This document shows positions 25,778 to 34,866 of a stretch of DNA of 64,000 nt, one piece after another (the stretch's first letter is position 1; each line of letters starts with the position of its first letter). Made by a program: the position numbers and the translations under genes. The stretch lies in assembly GCA_900540855.1 (NCBI GenBank), contig UQHK01000009.1:23884-87883 (forward strand), written 5' to 3'. This DNA is from an uncultured Collinsella sp. GTDB taxonomy: Bacteria > Actinomycetota > Coriobacteriia > Coriobacteriales > Coriobacteriaceae. The notes under the pieces were generated by a model. The model ran no database searches, was not told the DNA's origin, and was given only the letters and a program-made list of their open reading frames with translations.

Positions 25778-27741
25778 GTGAGGTTCAGGCGCTGGTGGAG
25801 TGTCCCGTTATCGTTGGCACGGCGGGTCACGTTGACCATGGTAAGTCGGCACTGATCGAGGCACTGACTGGCAAGAATCCCGATCGTCTGGAGGTTGAGC
25901 GCCGTCGCGGTATGACCGTGGAGCTGGGCTTTGGCGAGCTGGCGCTGCCGAGTGGCAAGATCGTTGGCCTGGTCGACGTGCCGGGCCACGCGCATTACTT
26001 GCGCGCCATGGTGCAGGGCGCCACGGGCATCGACGTGGCCGTGCTGGTGGTTTCGGCCGTCGAGGGCGTAATGCCGCAGACGCGCGAGCACGTGCACGTG
26101 CTGGAGCTGCTGGGCGTCACGCATATGGTGGTCGCACTGACGATGTGCGACCTTGCCGACGCCGAGATGACCGAGCTTGCCGAGCTCGATGTCGATGACT
26201 TTTTGTCGAGTACCGTGTTTGCGGGCGCGCCGATCGTGCCCGTGTCGTCCAAGACCGGCGCGGGAATCGATGACCTGCTGGCTGCGCTCGACGAGCAGGT
26301 TGCCGCTTGCTGGGGTGCCTGCCGTGCCCGTGCCGAGCTCACCGATGCCGCACCGCGTCTGCCCATCGACCGCTGTTTTACGATCAAGGGCGCCGGTACC
26401 GTGGTGACGGGAACGTTGCACGATGCGCCCGTCGCGGTGGGGGATGAGCTCGTCGCGCTGCCGTCGCGTACGGTCTGTCGCGTGCGCGGGATTCAGGTGC
26501 ATGGCGATACGCCGTGGGCGTTGCCCGGTCAGCGTGTGGCGCTCAACTTGGTGGGCGATGCCGTCGCCGCGCTCGATCGCGGTGAGATGCTGGGCGTGGC
26601 GGGCCGCTTTGGCCAGACGATGCGCTTTATGATGACGTTTACGTATTTGGGTCGCGAGGGAGCCAAGCCGCGTGTGCTCGAGTCGGGTGCGCGTGTGCAC
26701 GTGATGGCGGGTACGGCCGAGGTTGTCGGTCGCATCATGTTCATGGAGGGCGAAGCCCCCATGGCGGTGGGCGAGACCCGTATCGTTCAGGTGCGCTTGG
26801 AAAACTCGTTGCCGCTACGTGCCGGGGACCATGCCGTGGTGCTGTCATTTTCGCCCGTGATGCTTATTGGCGGCGGGCGCGTGCTGCTTGCGCGCTGCCG
26901 TCGCTCGCGCGAGCTTTCTGCCGGCGAGCGCGCGCTGTTTGCGGCGCTTGAGGTCGGCGATACCGCGGGCGGTGTGGCCGCTTGGCTGGCGCTGCAGGCG
27001 CTGCCGGTTGCGGCGGTTGATGTTGCCGAGGCACTGGATCTTGGTGCCGGCGAGGTCGATGCCGCGCTGCACGGGTTGGTGGCGCAGGGCTCCGTTCGCA
27101 AGCTTGCCGTGGGTGATGCGGACCTCTTCGCGGACGCCGCGGTGCTCGGCGCCGCGATGGATGCACTGGCAGCGACCCTGTCAGCCATGCACGCGGCGGC
27201 TCCCAAGGAGACGGGCTTTACGCCCGGCGCCGTTGCCCATGCTGCGTGGCCTGCCGCTGATGAATGCGTTGCCGCGGCTCTGATTGCCGAGGGCTGCTCG
27301 CGTGGCGTGTGCGCCGCCGAGGGCGCTGAGGTGTTCGACCCGCATTCGGCCGCCGCTGCCGCACGTGTAGTGCATGAGGCCTGCGAACGTATCGTTGCCT
27401 TGCTGGACGAAGCCGGCCTCGATGCGCCGACGCTGCCCGAGGTTGGCGAGCAGTTGAAGCTCGATCGCGACACCATGACGCGTGCCCTGCGCGAGCTTTC
27501 GCTCAACCGTTCCATCGTGAAGGTCGAGCGCGACGTTGCCCTGTCTGCTATCTCGGAAGTCCATGCGCGCGAGCTTGTTGCCGTTGCCATTGAGGCAGCC
27601 GGTGGCGCTGCCACCACGAGTGTGTTGCGCGAGGCCCTGGGTGTGTCGCGCAAGCGTGCCATCAGCATCTTGGAGCACCTGGATGCCGTGCGCTTCACGG
27701 TGCTCGACAAGGAGGCCGGCGGCCTGCGCTCCCTGCGCTAG
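25774..27741 (+). CDS. selB: Selenocysteine-specific elongation factor SelB
   Basis: This 655-residue GTPase carries Sec-tRNA to the ribosome at UGA codons. G1 is GHVDHGKS near residues 16-23 and DVPGH (G3) is near residues 69-73. The RGMTVELGFGEL switch follows G1. Three beta-barrel domains lead to C-terminal winged helices (about 450-655) that bind SECIS hairpins. The G4 motif reads TMCD instead of the usual TKxD/NKxD, an unusual change in the base-recognition loop. It overlaps selA by 4 bases and is followed by tRNA-Sec. Confidence 0.96.
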   Translation: MSEVQALVECPVIVGTAGHVDHGKSALIEALTGKNPDRLEVERRRGMTVELGFGELALPSGKIVGLVDVPGHAHYLRAMVQGATGIDVAVLVVSAVEGVMPQTREHVHVLELLGVTHMVVALTMCDLADAEMTELAELDVDDFLSSTVFAGAPIVPVSSKTGAGIDDLLAALDEQVAACWGACRARAELTDAAPRLPIDRCFTIKGAGTVVTGTLHDAPVAVGDELVALPSRTVCRVRGIQVHGDTPWALPGQRVALNLVGDAVAALDRGEMLGVAGRFGQTMRFMMTFTYLGREGAKPRVLESGARVHVMAGTAEVVGRIMFMEGEAPMAVGETRIVQVRLENSLPLRAGDHAVVLSFSPVMLIGGGRVLLARCRRSRELSAGERALFAALEVGDTAGGVAAWLALQALPVAAVDVAEALDLGAGEVDAALHGLVAQGSVRKLAVGDADLFADAAVLGAAMDALAATLSAMHAAAPKETGFTPGAVAHAAWPAADECVAAALIAEGCSRGVCAAEGAEVFDPHSAAAAARVVHEACERIVALLDEAGLDAPTLPEVGEQLKLDRDTMTRALRELSLNRSIVKVERDVALSAISEVHARELVAVAIEAAGGAATTSVLREALGVSRKRAISILEHLDAVRFTVLDKEAGGLRSLR

Positions 27742-27777
27742 ATTGGCTGCTCGGTTTGGTAAAATACCGCCGCACTT

Positions 27778-27874
27778 GGGAACGGATGGGCTCCGGTGGG
27801 CTCCGCGGTCCTCAAAACCGTTGCGAGGCGTGCAAAACGTCTTGGATGTGTTCGATTCACATACGTTCCCGCCA
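27778..27874 (+). tRNA. selC: tRNA-Sec (anticodon TCA)
   Basis: This 97-base tRNA has acceptor arms GGGAACG and CGTTCCC, discriminator G and an encoded CCA. The anticodon loop CCTCAAA lies between CGGT and ACCG. A long variable arm (AGGCGT/ACGTCT) and T arm ATGTG-TTCGATT-CACAT follow. Length, TCA anticodon and position behind selB identify it firmly. The 150 bases after it to mobA hold no further gene. Confidence 0.95.
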
Positions 27875-28028
27875 TACGCTACCAGCGCTTTTGTGCTCGC
27901 GGTCTTGCTGCGTGCCGCAAAGGCGCTGTTTTGTTTTTGCACGAGCTTTTCGTAGCGCCGATATTTCGGCGGCTGTGTTTAGCTTCGTGCACCGGGTTTC
28001 GAGCATGCCGATGGGGGTGGTTTGCCGT

Positions 28029-28661
28029 ATGACTACCGTAAGACGGGCCGATCTTTCTTGTGTCGTCCAGGCGGGCGGGTTGTCATCGCGCATGGGTTGC
28101 GACAAGGCACGGATGTTGTTTTGCGGCGAGCCGCTCATCGAACGCGTGCTGGGCCGGCTGGCGCCAGTTGCCGGCGAGTTGGTCGTGACGACTTCGCGCC
28201 CCAGCGAGCTTACCTATCTTGAGGAGCGCGCGTTTGGCGGCCTGGTGCCGCGTGTTGTGGCGGACCTTGAAGGGTCGGCGGGTGCCATGCGCGGCATCGC
28301 GAGCTCGCTAGCTGCCGCTCGGTTGCCCCTCGCGGCGATCGTCGCCTGCGATATGCCGTTCGTCTCACCAGAACTGATCGGCGCGCTTTCGGATCGGGTC
28401 AAGGAAGGCCCGCTCGATGTGTGCGTCCCGCGCGAGGAGCGGGGGATTGAGCCGCTTTGCGCTGTCTGGCGCCGTGACGCGTGTGCGCCGGTTGCCCGTG
28501 AGTTGCTCGACCAGGACCGCCAACGCATCCGCTGTTTGATTGACCGGGTCCATGCCGGCTATCTGGATGAGCCCCAGATTGTCGAGGTCGCAGGCTCGAC
28601 GCTCTGCTTCGAAAACGTCAATACGCCCGAGGAGTTTGCGGCGGCCGAGTTACTCGCCTAG
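28029..28661 (+). CDS. mobA: Molybdenum cofactor guanylyltransferase MobA-like
   Basis: This 210-residue nucleotidyltransferase has the signature QAGGLSSRMGCDKARM near residues 13-28 and ACDMPFVSPELI near 104-115. MobA attaches GMP to molybdopterin to make the bis-MGD cofactor used by FdhF and the enzyme at 22126. ATG 28029 is chosen since an earlier in-frame start would place it inside tRNA-Sec. It lies beside the selenium genes and is followed by a DUF3343 gene. Confidence 0.88.
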   Translation: MTTVRRADLSCVVQAGGLSSRMGCDKARMLFCGEPLIERVLGRLAPVAGELVVTTSRPSELTYLEERAFGGLVPRVVADLEGSAGAMRGIASSLAAARLPLAAIVACDMPFVSPELIGALSDRVKEGPLDVCVPREERGIEPLCAVWRRDACAPVARELLDQDRQRIRCLIDRVHAGYLDEPQIVEVAGSTLCFENVNTPEEFAAAELLA

Positions 28662-28676
28662 ACGATTGGAGTTGCC

Positions 28677-29072
28677 ATGTCTCACGATATTTGCCCCGAC
28701 ACGGGAGAGCCTTGCACTTGTGACGGGTCCGAACCCTGTACCTGCGGATGCGGTGGCTGTGGACATACTGCGGAAGAGGAAGCGGCTGCCGCGGCGTATC
28801 GTGAGGCACACCGCGAAGGCCCGTCCGGTGATGCCCTCGACCACGAACGCAAGATTATCGTGTCGTTCGACAGCACCTTCGATGTGATGGAATGCGAGCA
28901 GCTTTGCCTGGATGCCGGCGTGCCCGGGCGCATCATGCCGCTGCCCGGCTCCATTACCGCAGGTTGCGGACTGTGCTGGGCTATGCCGTTCTCGGGCGAT
29001 GCCCTCGCCGCCTTCCGTGCCGCTACCGAGGGCCGCGTAACCCCCGCCGACTACCACCAGCTCGTCCTCTAA
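28677..29072 (+). CDS. DUF3343 protein with cysteine-rich N-terminal extension
   Basis: This is a 131-residue protein. The C-terminal part (about 60-131) is a second DUF3343 domain (KIIVSFDSTFDVMECEQLC, PGRIMPLPGS, AGCGLCWA). The first 35 residues are very cysteine-rich (CPDTGEPCTC, EPCTCGCGGCG) and could bind a metal or carry persulfide/perselenide. The short homologue at 1971 lacks this extension. TTGGAG lies before ATG 28677. Function unknown; selenium or molybdenum cofactor handling is inferred from the neighbours. Confidence 0.8.
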   Translation: MSHDICPDTGEPCTCDGSEPCTCGCGGCGHTAEEEAAAAAYREAHREGPSGDALDHERKIIVSFDSTFDVMECEQLCLDAGVPGRIMPLPGSITAGCGLCWAMPFSGDALAAFRAATEGRVTPADYHQLVL

Positions 29073-29079
29073 CCACCAA

Positions 29080-29116
29080 AACCACCACAAAGGTGCCTGT
29101 CCCCAATGTGGTGGTT
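29080..29116. repeat. Inverted repeat in the gap before gdhA
   Basis: AACCACCACA (29080-29089) and TGTGGTGGTT (29107-29116) form a perfect 10-bp inverted repeat around AAAGGTGCCTGTCCCCAA. No T-run follows. The rest of 29073-29329 holds no gene; it should contain the gdhA promoter. Confidence 0.6.
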
Positions 29117-29329
29117 TGGAACATGTGGACGAAACAGGTTTGAAACACGGGTTTTGCGCGTCAGACACTCAAAAACGCTTCTACCAGCATCGTAATCAAA
29201 ATGAAACATCTGCTCGTCGGCTTATGCGAAACTTTGCTGCAACAGTGCGATATTATCCATACTCGATAAAGTTCGCGGCGCATAGGGTGCCGCGACCGAC
29301 ACTTTTCGTTTCCCATCATTGGAGGAAGC

Positions 29330-30685
29330 ATGAGCTACACGCAGAAAGTTCTCGAAGAGCTCAAGGCCCGCTATCCCGAGCAGCCTGAGTTCATCCAGGC
29401 CGCGACCGAGATCCTCGGCACCATCCAGCCGGCGCTCGACGCCCATCCGGAGTACGAGGAGGCCGCCCTGCTGGAGCGCCTCGTCGAGCCCGAGCGCATC
29501 GTCATGTTCCGTGTTCCCTGGGTCGACGACCAGGGCAAGGTCCAGGTCAACCGCGGCTACCGTGTCGAGTTCAACTCTGCCATTGGACCCTACAAGGGCG
29601 GCCTGCGCTTTAACCCGACGGTCACCCTGGGCATGCTCAAGTTCCTGGGTCTGGAGCAGATCCTCAAGAACAGCCTGACCACCCTTCCCATGGGCGGCGG
29701 CAAGGGCGGCTCCGACTTTGACCCCAAGGGCAAGTCCAACAACGAGATCATGCACTTCTGCCAGTCCTTCATGACCGAGCTCTATCGCCACATCGGCCCC
29801 AACACCGACGTTCCCGCCGGCGACCTGGGCGTTGGCGGCCGCGAGGTTGCCTACCTGTTCGGTCAGTACAAGCGCCTGACCAACGAGTGGACCGGCGTCC
29901 TCACCGGCAAGGGCCTCTCCTTTGGCGGCTCGCTCGCCCGTACCGAGGCCACCGGCTACGGCCTTGTCTACTTTGTGGACGAGTACCTCAAGAGCCGCGG
30001 CGACTCCTTCGAGGGCAAGAACGTCGTCGTTCACGGCTCCGGTAACGTCGCCATCTACGCGGTCCAGAAGGTCGCCCAGCTCGGCGGCAAGGTGCTCGCC
30101 TGCTCCGATACCCACGGCTGGGTCGAGGATCCCGACGGCATCGACTACACCGTGCTCGAGCACGTCTACAACAAGAAGCGCTCCGGCCACGACAAGGGCG
30201 TTACGCTCGCTATGTACGTTGACGAGAAGCCCAACGCCGTGTGGCACGAGGGCGACGGCCGTGGCGTTTGGCAGCTGCCCTGCGACATCGCGCTGCCCTG
30301 CGCTCGCGAGAACACGCTGCTGCTCGAGGACGCCCAGGCGCTCGTCGCCAACGGTTGCAAGGTGGTCGGCGAGGGCGCGAACATGCCCACGACCATCGAG
30401 GCCACGACTTACTTCCAGGAGAACGGCGTCGCCTTTATGCCCGGTAAGGCTGCCAACGCCGGCGGCGTGCTCGTGTCCGGCCTGGAGATGAGCCAGAATG
30501 CCGAGCACCTGTCCTGGACCTTCGAGGAGGTCGACGGCAAGCTCGAGCAGCTCATGCGCGGCATGTTCCACAACGTGGACGACACCGCCAAGGAGTATGG
30601 CCAGGAAGGCAACTTTGTCATGGGCGCCAACATCGCCGGCTTCCTGAAGGTCGCCGACGCCATGCTCGCCCAGGGCGTCTGCTAA
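29330..30685 (+). CDS. gdhA: Glutamate dehydrogenase (hexameric, GdhA type)
   Basis: This 451-residue enzyme interconverts glutamate and 2-oxoglutarate plus ammonia. It shows GGLRFNPTV, the catalytic PMGGGKGGSDFDPKGKS (residues about 121-137), and a Rossmann domain with VVHGSGNVA near residues 229-237. Length and motifs match the usually NADP-dependent hexameric class. GGAGGAAGC precedes ATG 29330 and a strong terminator follows, so it is a single-gene unit. Confidence 0.95.
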   Translation: MSYTQKVLEELKARYPEQPEFIQAATEILGTIQPALDAHPEYEEAALLERLVEPERIVMFRVPWVDDQGKVQVNRGYRVEFNSAIGPYKGGLRFNPTVTLGMLKFLGLEQILKNSLTTLPMGGGKGGSDFDPKGKSNNEIMHFCQSFMTELYRHIGPNTDVPAGDLGVGGREVAYLFGQYKRLTNEWTGVLTGKGLSFGGSLARTEATGYGLVYFVDEYLKSRGDSFEGKNVVVHGSGNVAIYAVQKVAQLGGKVLACSDTHGWVEDPDGIDYTVLEHVYNKKRSGHDKGVTLAMYVDEKPNAVWHEGDGRGVWQLPCDIALPCARENTLLLEDAQALVANGCKVVGEGANMPTTIEATTYFQENGVAFMPGKAANAGGVLVSGLEMSQNAEHLSWTFEEVDGKLEQLMRGMFHNVDDTAKEYGQEGNFVMGANIAGFLKVADAMLAQGVC

Positions 30686-30710
30686 GCCCAGCTCGACATA
30701 GCACCTGATG

Positions 30711-30743
30711 AGGCTCCCAGCATTTGTGCTGGGAGCCTTTTTC
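30711..30743 (+). terminator. Terminator of gdhA
   Basis: Perfect stem AGGCTCCCAGCA/TGCTGGGAGCCT with a TTTG loop is followed by TTTTTC, 25 bases after the gdhA stop. Confidence 0.92.
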
Positions 30744-30817
30744 TATGGTGGTGAGGGCCGTGCACCCTCGTTTGGTACACTTAGGGGTACTGGACAAGTA
30801 AAGAGATGGGGGAGAAC

Positions 30818-31720
30818 GTGCTCAAGTTCGGTACCTACGTCCGTGTTGGAAACGCGGCCGAAGCCTATGAGCTCTTACAGAAGAACCGCAACAACAAGAT
30901 TGTGGGCGGCGGCATCTGGATGCGCCTGGGTTCGCGTCGCGTGGCGACGGCGATTGACCTTTCGGCCTGCGGACTCGATCAGATCGAGGAGACCGAGACC
31001 GAGTTTCGCATCGGTGCCATGTGCACCCTACGCCAGCTCGAGCGCCATGCCGAGCTCAACGCGCTCGTCAACAATGTCTTTGAGTTTGCCGTCCACGATA
31101 TCGTGGGCGTGCAGCTGCGCAATACCGCCACGGTGGGCGGCAGCATCTACGGCCGCTTTGGCTTCTCGGACGTGCTTTCGGCTTTTTTGGCACTCGATTC
31201 ATACGTTAAGCTGACAGGTGCCGGCCGCGTGCCGCTCGCCGAGTTTGTGAACATGGGCTACGTGCGCGACGTGATCGAGCATGTTGTGGTCGTTAAACAC
31301 GACTACCGCGCAAGCTACGAGGCCGTGCGCAAGGCCGCGACCGACTTCCCCTCGCTGAACGTCACCGCCGCCTGGTGGGACGGCTCCTGGCACGTCACCG
31401 TGGGTGCCCGCCCGCTGCGCGCGACCCTGCTGCGGGGCGAGGCATGCGGCCTGGTGAACGAGCAGCCTTCCGAGGACGAGCTGTGCGCCCTTGCCGCATC
31501 CGTGCGTACCCTGAGCTACGGCACCAACCTGTGGGGCTCGGCCGACTACCGCCGCCGCATCTCGGCCCCGCTGGCGATTCAGGCCGTGCGCCGCGCCGCC
31601 GGCATTGAGCTTTCGGCCGCGCTTGCCCGCGAGCTCGAGGGCGTGCAGATTCCCAAGCACGCCACGGACGAGTATTCCTGCCGCCGCGTGCCCGGCGTCG
31701 ATTCTAGCGAGGTGCGCTAA
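30818..31720 (+). CDS. FAD-binding subunit of a molybdenum hydroxylase (XdhB-like)
   Basis: This is a 300-residue protein of the CO dehydrogenase flavoprotein/XDH FAD-binding family. It shows KNRNNKIVGGGIWMRLG near residues 24-40, IGAMCTLRQLERH and NTATVGGSIYGRFGFSD, the flavin-binding segments. It would pass electrons from the Mo/Fe-S subunit to NAD or a ferredoxin. The GTG at 30818 has GGGGG 5 bases upstream; an ATG at 30806 is the alternative. Its stop overlaps the start of the next gene by one base, so the two form one enzyme. Confidence 0.88.
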   Translation: MLKFGTYVRVGNAAEAYELLQKNRNNKIVGGGIWMRLGSRRVATAIDLSACGLDQIEETETEFRIGAMCTLRQLERHAELNALVNNVFEFAVHDIVGVQLRNTATVGGSIYGRFGFSDVLSAFLALDSYVKLTGAGRVPLAEFVNMGYVRDVIEHVVVVKHDYRASYEAVRKAATDFPSLNVTAAWWDGSWHVTVGARPLRATLLRGEACGLVNEQPSEDELCALAASVRTLSYGTNLWGSADYRRRISAPLAIQAVRRAAGIELSAALARELEGVQIPKHATDEYSCRRVPGVDSSEVR

Positions 31721-34551
31721 TGGCTGCCAAACTCATCGATCTTTCTTTTACGCTCAACGGTCGCAAGGTCAAGGTTCAGATTGCCCCCGACACCATGCTC
31801 TTTGCGCTGCTGCGCGAGCAGGGCTGCGCGTCGGTACGCTGCGCCTGCGAAACCACCAACTGCGGCCTGTGCACGGTGTGGCTCGACGGCGACCCGGTGC
31901 TGAGCTGCTCGGTTCCCGCCGCGCGCGTCGAGGGCCGCTCCGTCACCACGCTCGAGGGCCTCAAGGCCGAGTCCGAGGCGCTCGCCCGCGCGATGGCTGC
32001 CGAAGGCGCCGAGCAGTGCGGTTTTTGCGCCCCCGGCCTCATCATGAACGTGCTGGCGCTCGCCCGCGCCGCCAAGGAGGACCCGACGCTCGTCGCCACG
32101 CGCGAGGAGCTCTCGCGCCAGCTCGCCGGCAATCTTTGCCGCTGCAGCGGCTACGAGAGCCAGCTGCGCGCCATCGTGCGCTTTCTCAACGAGTCCGGCG
32201 TGCAGGTGGGCTTTGAGATGCCCGAGCTGCCGGTCAACGACACCAGCTGCGACGGCGTCTCCTACAAGCAAATCACCCACAAACAGCCCAAGAAGGACTC
32301 GAAGGCCCTGCTCGAGGGCCGTCCGGTCTACACGGGCGACCTGGTGCCCGCCGGCGCCCTGATCGTCAAGCTCAAGCGCAGCCCGTATGCCCGCGCCAAG
32401 ATCCGCTCCATCGACACGTCGCGCGCCCTGAAGGTGCCCGGCGTGGTGGGCGTCTATACCTACGAGGACGTGCCCAAGCGTCGCTTTACCATCGCCGGTC
32501 AGAGCTATCCGCAGCCGAGTCCCTATGACCGTCTGATCCTCGAGAACCTCGTGCGCTACCAAAACGAAGAGGTGGCGATCGTCGCCGCCGAGACCGAGGA
32601 GGCCGCCGATAAGGCGCTCAAGCTCATCAAGGTCGACTACGAGGTGCTCGAGCCCCTGCTCGACTTTACCCAGGCGCTCGATAACGACATCGTGGTCCAC
32701 CCCGAGGGCGACGTGACCTTCATGTTCCCGCAGGGCGGCGACGTTCCCCGTAACCTGGTGTGCAGCGGTACCAGCGACTTTGGCGACCTGGACGAGGCCT
32801 TTGCCCAGAGCGACATCGTCTTTGAGCGCACCTACACCAGCCAGGCCACGCAGACCGCGCCCATGGAGACCTTCCGCGCCTTCGCGACGACCGACGCGTT
32901 CGGCCGCATCTCGGTGACCTCCTCCACGCAGGTGCCCTTCCACGTGCGCCGCATGGTCGCGCAGTCGCTCGACATTCCGCAGTCGCAGGTGCAGGTTATC
33001 AAGCCGCGCATCGGCGGCGGCTTTGGCTCCAAGCAGACGGGCTGCTGTGAGATCTTCGTGGCGTTCGTGACACAGCAGACCGGTCGTCCGAGCTACTGCT
33101 GCTACACCCGCGAGGAGACCATCACCGCGGGCAACTCGCGCCATCAGATGCAGATGACCGTTAAGCTGGGCGCCATGAACGACGGCACCATCACGGCCAT
33201 CGACCTGCATACGCTGTCCAACGCCGGCGCGTACGGCGAGCACGCCACCACGACCATCGGCCTTTCGGGCCACAAGAGCCTGCCCATCTACAACCATGTG
33301 AAGGCGAGCCGCTTTAGGTGGGACGCCGTCTACACCAACACCAACCGCGGCGGCGCGTATCGCGGCTACGGTGCTACCCAGGGCCAGTTTGCCGTGGAGA
33401 GCGCCGTCAACGAGCTCGCCGACATGCTGCACATGGACCCTGCCGACCTGCGCCTTAAGAACATCGTGCGCGAGGGCGAGGTCATGCCGCAGTACTACAA
33501 CGAGAAGCTCAACGCCTGCGCGCTCGACCGCTGCCTGCTGCGTGCGATGGACATGATCGGCTGGCGCGACAAGCCGCTGGCCGTGGACCTGGGCGACCGC
33601 GTGCGCGCCCTGGGCTGCGCGCTCACCATGCAGGGCTCGGGCATCTCCAACGTGGACATCGCCGGCATCGACATGCGCCTGGAAGAGGACGGCTTTATTA
33701 CGCTTTCGACCGGCGCCACCGATAACGGCATGGGCGTCGATACGATTCTGGCGCAGATTGCCGCCGAGGAGCTGGGCGTTGAGAGCTCGCTCATTGTGGT
33801 GCGCGGCGTGGATACCGACGTGTCGCCGTTCGACGCCGGCTCGTACGCGAGCTCCGGTACCTACGTGACGGGCCTTGCCGCCAAGAACGCCGCGACCGAG
33901 CTGCGCGAGAAGATTTGCGTCAAGGCCGCCCAGATGTGGGATGTGGACGCCGCCGACGTGGTCTTTGATGGCCAGTACGTGCGCCTGTCCGACGAGCGTG
34001 CCGCGCGCGAGCAGAACCGCTACCTCACGCTGCGCGACTTTGCCAACCTATGCGTCAAGAACATCGCGGGCGGCGACGCGCTCACCTCGCATGCCTCTGC
34101 CTGCCTGCCCGTTTCGCCTCCGCCGTTTATGGCCGGCATTGCCGAGGTCGAGGTCGACAAGGCCACCGGCAAGGTGACCGTGGTGGACTACGCGGCGGCT
34201 GTGGACTGCGGCACCGTGATCAACGAGGCACTCGCGCGCGTCCAGGCCGAGGGCGGCATTGCCCAGGGCATTGGCCACGCGCTCTACGAGATCGTCGAGC
34301 ACGATGACCGCGGCCGTCTGCGCACCGGCAACTTTATGAGCTACAAGCTGCCCACGCGCTTGGATATCGGCAGCATTCGCGTGGCCTTTGAGCCGAGCTA
34401 CGAGCCGACGGGCCCGTTTGGCGCCAAGTCGATCGGCGAGGTCGTCATCAACACGCCGCTCGCCGCCGTGGCCTCAGCCGTGGCACACGCCACCGGACAT
34501 CAGGTACGCTCGCTTCCGATCACGCCGGAGAAAGCGCTGCTGGGGGAGTAG
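31720..34551 (+). CDS. Molybdenum hydroxylase, fused 2Fe-2S and Mo-binding subunit
   Basis: This is a 943-residue protein. Residues 1-160 carry two [2Fe-2S] clusters: CETTNCGLCTVW in the plant-type domain, then CGFCAPG and NLCRCSGY. The rest is the Mo-binding xanthine dehydrogenase family domain with GGGFGSKQTG, RGGAYRGYGATQGQF and the active-site region GPFGAKSIGE near residues 902-911. It would hydroxylate a purine or similar heterocycle. Fe-S plus Mo fusions of this size are typical of the selenium-linked molybdenum hydroxylases, and yedF/DUF3343/selD are in the window, so selenium dependence is possible but not shown. A terminator follows. Confidence 0.88.
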   Translation: MAAKLIDLSFTLNGRKVKVQIAPDTMLFALLREQGCASVRCACETTNCGLCTVWLDGDPVLSCSVPAARVEGRSVTTLEGLKAESEALARAMAAEGAEQCGFCAPGLIMNVLALARAAKEDPTLVATREELSRQLAGNLCRCSGYESQLRAIVRFLNESGVQVGFEMPELPVNDTSCDGVSYKQITHKQPKKDSKALLEGRPVYTGDLVPAGALIVKLKRSPYARAKIRSIDTSRALKVPGVVGVYTYEDVPKRRFTIAGQSYPQPSPYDRLILENLVRYQNEEVAIVAAETEEAADKALKLIKVDYEVLEPLLDFTQALDNDIVVHPEGDVTFMFPQGGDVPRNLVCSGTSDFGDLDEAFAQSDIVFERTYTSQATQTAPMETFRAFATTDAFGRISVTSSTQVPFHVRRMVAQSLDIPQSQVQVIKPRIGGGFGSKQTGCCEIFVAFVTQQTGRPSYCCYTREETITAGNSRHQMQMTVKLGAMNDGTITAIDLHTLSNAGAYGEHATTTIGLSGHKSLPIYNHVKASRFRWDAVYTNTNRGGAYRGYGATQGQFAVESAVNELADMLHMDPADLRLKNIVREGEVMPQYYNEKLNACALDRCLLRAMDMIGWRDKPLAVDLGDRVRALGCALTMQGSGISNVDIAGIDMRLEEDGFITLSTGATDNGMGVDTILAQIAAEELGVESSLIVVRGVDTDVSPFDAGSYASSGTYVTGLAAKNAATELREKICVKAAQMWDVDAADVVFDGQYVRLSDERAAREQNRYLTLRDFANLCVKNIAGGDALTSHASACLPVSPPPFMAGIAEVEVDKATGKVTVVDYAAAVDCGTVINEALARVQAEGGIAQGIGHALYEIVEHDDRGRLRTGNFMSYKLPTRLDIGSIRVAFEPSYEPTGPFGAKSIGEVVINTPLAAVASAVAHATGHQVRSLPITPEKALLGE

Positions 34552-34575
34552 CGGGTTAGCGAACAAGTCGTAGTT

Positions 34576-34605
34576 GGCGGGACGGGACAACTCGTCCCGC
34601 CTTTT
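34576..34605 (+). terminator. Terminator after the molybdenum hydroxylase genes
   Basis: Stem GGCGGGACG/CGTCCCGCC is followed by TTTT, 25 bases after the stop codon. Confidence 0.88.
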
Positions 34606-34691
34606 GCACTCGTGGTGAGGTCGTGAGCCTGTAAAACGTGTGCGTGCGCTTGCCGCTCGTATCTGCTATCATTCCTAGTCTGTGCGCTCAT

Positions 34692-34775
34692 GCGGGCGTG
34701 GCGGAATTGGTAGACGCGCCAGATTTAGGTTCTGGTGGGATTCCCGTGAAGGTTCGAGTCCTTTCGCCCGCACCA
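34692..34775 (+). tRNA. tRNA-Leu (anticodon TAG)
   Basis: This 84-base class II tRNA has acceptor arms GCGGGCG/CGCCCGC, anticodon loop TTTAGGT between CCAGA and TCTGG, a long variable arm, T loop TTCGAGT and encoded CCA. Confidence 0.96.
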
Positions 34776-34866
34776 TCGCACCTGCGTCGGCCCTGGCCGT
34801 CGCGACACTTTGTTGCATAAAGGTACCAGCACCTCAGATAAGCTGGGCAGTATGAGGAGGAACGTG

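Noticed and set aside
27756..28028. Longer start for mobA beginning near the tRNA-Sec gene
   Set aside because: It would run through tRNA-Sec and adds a non-conserved extension; MobA homology begins just after ATG 28029.
34692..34775. Integration site of a prophage or island at tRNA-Leu
   Set aside because: No integrase gene and no direct repeat of the tRNA end are visible; housekeeping genes follow at once.
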